A stretch of 64,000 nucleotides of DNA from Caballeronia udeis. Its GTDB lineage: Bacteria; Pseudomonadota; Gammaproteobacteria; Burkholderiales; Burkholderiaceae. Below the pieces are notes generated by a model that had not been told where the DNA came from, searched no databases, and saw only the letters and a program-made list of their open reading frames with translations. Positions 60,967-64,000 of this stretch are shown one piece after another (position 1 is the first letter of the stretch; each line of letters starts with the position of its first letter). The stretch is taken from contig NZ_FCOK02000005.1 in the NCBI RefSeq assembly GCF_001544555.2, forward strand, positions 1-64,000, read 5' to 3'. The position numbers and the translations under genes are program-made.

Positions 60967-61514
60967 CCAAACAGGGTTCCGGTCCGGATCACCATGGCCC
61001 GGGTACTGGCCGCGTTCGCGGCTGGCAGCGGATCCGGTGCGGGAAGTTCAGGGCAACGACACCTGGCGCCTGGCGCCTAATGGTCGCTCGCTTGACACAC
61101 TGCCTGGAATCGTCCCGTCAAAACCACCGCTGAGCACGAGCGCAAGGTCGCGTCCTTGCAAGCGCTCGCATTCACACCATTCGAATCCTTTGGGGTTGCT
61201 TGACACCTCTGATGATACGCAGGGGAAATGAAGGCGCAACGGGCTTGACCGATGCGGACAAGATGTTGGCGCGTGAGGAACAACCGCTACCATTTTTCAT
61301 TTCAATGACGACGTGCTCAAGCGAGAAGCTTGGTTGAGAAGCTTAGACATCGTCATGCAACCGGCACATGTTCGACTTCGATAAACGACTTGCGCCAAGC
61401 TCCGCAGCGCCGCGTTTGACTACCGTCTTTATAGCCTTCTCGATATCACAACGGGTATCGACGTATACGTCAAACGTTTGCGCGATCCGTTCGGTGTCCG
61501 GATCTTTTTAGCCG

Positions 61515-61540
61515 GGCTGACGTCCTTCATGACGTCAGCC
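61515..61540. repeat. Hairpin GGCTGACGTC-N6-GACGTCAGCC
   Basis: Perfect 10-bp arms with a 6-base loop (CTTCAT). Neither side has a U-tract, so a simple intrinsic terminator is not supported. Confidence 0.6.
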
Positions 61541-61569
61541 TTGCCACAGCCTCACCTCTTGCCCGTTTT

Positions 61570-61590
61570 CTTAATCTTATTAAGATTAAG
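61570..61590. promoter_or_regulatory. 21-bp AT-rich palindrome
   Basis: CTTAATCTTA and TAAGATTAAG flank a single central T, a perfect inverted repeat at the border of the AT-rich tract. The size fits a dimeric regulator site. Confidence 0.5.
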
Positions 61591-62025
61591 TACCAACATT
61601 CGATGGCAATTTTGTCATCAAAGTTTCGAAAATTGTGAAGAAATTTGTCAAATATCTTTAAATTGGTGAGCCGCAATTTTAAAGAATGTATTATTGAGAG
61701 GAATGACAGGTTTCTTTGTATCTGCGGACTTGCCACCTGTCGCTTGACGACATCGAGCTGCTTCAGCGGAATGTCCCGTTGCGGATGCGCGGACGGTTCG
61801 CTCTCCTGCCCTGATCGTCTGAGGGTTGTCTGAAACCCGGCAGTGAGTCGTGGCCTGATGGCTGCCCTGTTGCCCGCCATCCTGCACCGCCCGTCAAAGC
61901 TTGCGGAGCCAAAATGAATCATCGCGAATATTGCTGTGCCCGGTCCGGGGCGCCCCGAAGGTACCCGGAATGCCGCTCGCGAAGGGGAAAGAGTGATCGA
62001 ATGTGCGATAGCGCACAGTCGGAAA

Positions 62026-62094
62026 TTAATGAATAGTTTCTTGAATCCCGTAGTTATCTTTACGACGGCTTTTATTTTCATCTAATTGAGTCAT
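62026..62094 (-). CDS. 22-codon ORF with strong ribosome site, possibly a gene remnant
   Basis: The frame MTQLDENKSRRKDNYGIQET, two residues more and a TAA follows CCAGGAGTTATCT, a near-ideal ribosome site. The peptide is charged and hydrophilic. It is divergent from the AraC-type gene at 62351. It may be the surviving 5' end of a polysaccharide gene lost in the debris region, or a real small protein. The sequence alone cannot decide. Confidence 0.35.
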   Translation of the reverse strand: MTQLDENKSRRKDNYGIQETIH

Positions 62095-62168
62095 AGATAA
62101 CTCCTGGATTACATTTTTCCTCGTCAATACGCGCTATTTTTAATTTCCAGGATCAATGGAATTTAATT

Positions 62169-62195
62169 AGAAGACACATCCTTCAATTGTCTTCT
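62169..62195. promoter_or_regulatory. Inverted repeat AGAAGACA-N11-TGTCTTCT
   Basis: Perfect 8-bp arms in the AT-rich region 156 bases upstream of the AraC-type start and 75 bases from the divergent short ORF. It is a likely binding site for a dimeric regulator. Confidence 0.5.
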
Positions 62196-62350
62196 GATAA
62201 GGAAAAAGCCAGCTTCACCCATGATCGACAAAAGTCAGGCCGATCAGGGAAGGAACGAATTCAGCCAGGGCCATTAGATCGTATGCAAGCGCGGTGCGGC
62301 AGGTTCCCACCGCCTCGATAGAAAGCAATCCTTCCTGCCAAGGAGGCTGT

Positions 62351-63097
62351 ATGGGCGACGCTGAACGCAATCTGCACCTGTTGGGTTTGGGCCGGGGTGC
62401 ACCAGACTACAACTGGGCCACTGCAACCGCGCAAGTCGGCATCGTGTTTTTCCAGGACTTCGCGAACGGTACGTCGGATAGCGTGCCGGATACGATCACC
62501 GGCGTGCTGCACGTGGTCAATGAAATGCCGCCGCTGGACGGCGTGGAGGGTCGTGTTTATCACGTGCGGTTGCTGCTCGCACCTCAAGCCGGTTCGCACC
62601 CGGCGGCCGTCACGCAGGTCAGCCTGGAACAGCGCAAGACGCCGGCAGGCGTATCGCCGGACACGGGCACCAGCCCTGCATTTCTTCAGCCCTGGACAGC
62701 ACGCTTCCAGCAGGATGACGGGACGGGTCAAATTCATCGGGAGTCCCCAGTTCCTGCACCAAGGGGCAACGAGAAGGTCATTGCTTCTGCAAAGTGGCTG
62801 GCGGCGAACTGTGATCGCCTGATCTCGGTCGCCGACGCAGCGCGGGCCGTGGCAATGAGCAAGCGCAACTTCCTGAGACGGTTCCGGGAGGAGATGGGCA
62901 TGACACCCTCCGAGTACCTGCTGTGCGCCAGATTGAACCGTACATGCCAGTTGCTGAAGGAGAGCGATCTGCCCATCGACAAGATCGCGCGACGCAGCGG
63001 CATGGGCAGCGGTGCACGGCTAGCCAAGGTCTTTCGCAAGCGCCTCAACATGTCACCTACTGCATTCCGCGCCCGGGCACGCGTCGAAGCTGCCTGA
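62351..63097 (+). CDS. AraC-type regulator with unusual N-terminal domain
   Basis: A 248-residue regulator. The C-terminal half is a double HTH (ISVADAARAVAMSKRNFLRRFREEMGMTPSEYLLCARLNRTCQLLKESDLPIDKIARRSGMGSGARLAKVFRKRLNMSPTAF). The N-terminal 110 residues (VGIVFFQDFANGTSDSVPDTITGVLHVVNEM) may be a reduced DJ-1/GlxA-like domain but lack a recognisable nucleophile motif. AAGGAGG six bases upstream fixes ATG 62351. It stands at the edge of the polysaccharide locus and probably regulates it or the gene at 63595. Confidence 0.82.
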   Translation: MGDAERNLHLLGLGRGAPDYNWATATAQVGIVFFQDFANGTSDSVPDTITGVLHVVNEMPPLDGVEGRVYHVRLLLAPQAGSHPAAVTQVSLEQRKTPAGVSPDTGTSPAFLQPWTARFQQDDGTGQIHRESPVPAPRGNEKVIASAKWLAANCDRLISVADAARAVAMSKRNFLRRFREEMGMTPSEYLLCARLNRTCQLLKESDLPIDKIARRSGMGSGARLAKVFRKRLNMSPTAFRARARVEAA

Positions 63098-63594
63098 GCG
63101 CGAACAGCAATCGACTGCTGTGCCGGATCGATAAATCCGGCGCAGGAGGGTCACGTCAGGAAGCTGCAAAGAGCTGCACCAGACGCGACACCAAAACCGG
63201 CGCACCAGGGCTGCTATTTTTGAATCCTGGTGAGCGTTGGTTATGCGGTCTTTGCGCCGCTCACCTCCACCTCACTACCACTCCCTGATGCCGGCGCCTT
63301 CCCGGCGGTCGCGTTCGCGACGACCCGGACATCGTGCGCACATTGCCTTCGCTGAGGCTCAGCGGCGTCGGCGCGCCTTTATACAAGCCCGATACTTTCA
63401 CACTGCGCTCACCCGCTTGTTCGGAATGATTCTTGCTCGTGGTCTGGTAACACGAAGCAAGGCTAGCCGGGGAAAGCGTTGCGAGAGAAACCTCGCGCCC
63501 ATTGCACTCACCAACGAACGCGCTGGGCCCCGCTTATGTGAGCTGGCGCCCCGGGCCGGCCCCCGTTCGTTGTATTCACTGCCACGGAGGTCAT
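63098..63594. other. Intergenic, 497 bases
   Basis: Frames here (63237-63647 plus, 63508-63741 minus) are Arg/Pro-rich and lack signals, so I take them as non-coding. No clear operator or terminator is seen. The ribosome site CGGAGG for the next gene lies at its end. Confidence 0.5.
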
Positions 63595-64000
63595 GTGGAC
63601 GAGAAGGTTCGGCAATTGATGGCGCAGATAAACGGGCTGGAAGATGAGCTGAGGACCGTTTTGCATGAAGCGGAAATACCCCTGTTCTATCGCGTGGAGG
63701 GAAAACGGATCAGATTCGACCAGTCGGTCAGGGAGGCGCACCAGCGATCAAAGACCAGCCTGCTGAACTGGTTCGTCAAGAGTCGACCGCCTACTGTTGT
63801 GGTCGCGCCTGTCATCTATGGGCTGATCGTGCCGTTGCTGTTCCTCGATCTCGGCTTGACCCTATATCAGGCCCTTTGCTTTCCTGTGTACAGGATCAAC
63901 AAGGTCAGGCGCTCGGACTATATTGTGTTGGACCGGTGGCACCTCAGCTACCTGAACTTCATTGAGAAGTTCAATTGCGCCTACTGTGCGTACGCGAATG
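63595..64000 (+). CDS. Conserved membrane protein with Cys-rich motif, partial at right edge
   Basis: An open frame of 135 codons starts at GTG 63595 behind CGGAGG and runs off the window. An ATG two bases upstream is in another frame and stops after eight codons. The protein begins with a coiled, charged segment (VRQLMAQINGLEDELRTVLHEAEIP), then one strong hydrophobic segment (VVVAPVIYGLIVPLLFLDLGLTLYQALCFPVY), then YIVLDRWHLSYLNFIEKFNCAYCAYANG. The last block, with C-x-x-C-x-Y-x-N-G, marks a conserved family of unknown function found in scattered Proteobacteria. The two cysteines could bind metal. Confidence 0.75.
   Translation, partial: MDEKVRQLMAQINGLEDELRTVLHEAEIPLFYRVEGKRIRFDQSVREAHQRSKTSLLNWFVKSRPPTVVVAPVIYGLIVPLLFLDLGLTLYQALCFPVYRINKVRRSDYIVLDRWHLSYLNFIEKFNCAYCAYAN

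Larger units (their letters stand above)
60967..62025. other. About 1 kb without an intact gene: AT-rich debris
   Basis: No frame here has a convincing start and product. A minus-strand frame at about 61352-61507 reads TERIAQTFDVYVDTRCDIEKAIKTVV and may be the tail of a lost gene. At 61063-61078 TGGCGCC is tandemly repeated. Two strong inverted repeats lie at 61515-61540 and 61570-61590. From about 61545 to 61700 the DNA becomes far richer in A and T than its surroundings. The region probably records deletion or insertion events that also destroyed the flippase gene. Confidence 0.55.

Noticed and set aside
60449-60970. An alternative 173-codon minus-strand frame over the flippase remnant
   Set aside because: Another frame of the same strand matches flippase sequence; this one is Arg/Cys-rich and matches nothing.
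61515-61540. Intrinsic terminator
   Set aside because: The stem is perfect but no U-tract follows on either strand, so it is listed only as a hairpin.
1-64000. CRISPR arrays, tRNA or rRNA genes, intact insertion sequences, replication origin
   Set aside because: I saw no regularly spaced repeats, no cloverleaf-like or rRNA sequence, no transposase with terminal repeats and no parAB/repA genes.

Overview
The window reads as chromosomal or megaplasmid DNA of a Burkholderiales bacterium, most likely Paraburkholderia or Caballeronia. The grounds are two small DUF4148 exported proteins, two Burkholderia-type porins, high-GC coding DNA, many LysR/AraC/MocR/LacI regulators each beside a small catabolic or transport operon, and the styles of the individual families. 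No rRNA, tRNA, CRISPR array or intact insertion sequence is visible. All assignments come from reading the sequence; no database search was run.

Layout. 0-4.5 kb: an open frame running off the left edge, a DUF4148 protein, a CidA/CidB (LrgA/LrgB) pair and two exported proteins of unknown role. 4.7-10.5 kb: a catabolic island with an unusual two-HTH LysR regulator, an amidohydrolase, a 4,5-dihydroxyphthalate-decarboxylase-like binding protein, a DctA-like symporter whose carboxylate-binding arginine position is phenylalanine, and a porin. 10.7-19.7 kb: a galactoside locus (GH42 beta-galactosidase, four-gene sugar ABC transporter, divergent LacI regulator with a perfect operator-like palindrome, Tat-exported lactonase). 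20.2-25.3 kb: an SfnB/DszC-like flavin oxidoreductase, a LysR regulator, a GST and a PNPOx/ferredoxin-reductase/2Fe-2S fusion. 25.4-30.8 kb: NmrA-like protein, AraC regulator with an MFS exporter, second MFS exporter with divergent TetR. 30.9-38.5 kb: small proteins, an orphan membrane domain of a class III adenylate cyclase, a MurA paralogue, gamma-glutamyltransferase, GNAT and MocR genes.

38.6-55.5 kb is the most coherent block and looks devoted to organosulfur compounds. It holds a sulfonate/nitrate-type ABC transporter with a flavin monooxygenase, a porin, a minus-strand operon (amino-acid ABC ATPase, thiol dioxygenase of the cysteine dioxygenase family, cystathionine beta-lyase-like PLP enzyme, four-domain rhodanese, binding protein), a divergent operon (second binding protein plus two permeases) and tauABC without tauD. 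The two divergent operons together would build one ABC importer feeding desulfhydration, thiol oxidation and sulfur transfer. This is the best candidate for an undescribed system in the window.

55.6-64 kb: a RHH/ParE-type toxin-antitoxin pair under a perfect 22-bp palindrome, an MFS transporter, and an exopolysaccharide locus that appears to be decaying (Tat-exported beta-helix protein, Wzy-like polymerase, flippase remnant, about 1 kb of AT-rich debris, an AraC-type regulator) followed by a truncated conserved membrane protein at the right edge.
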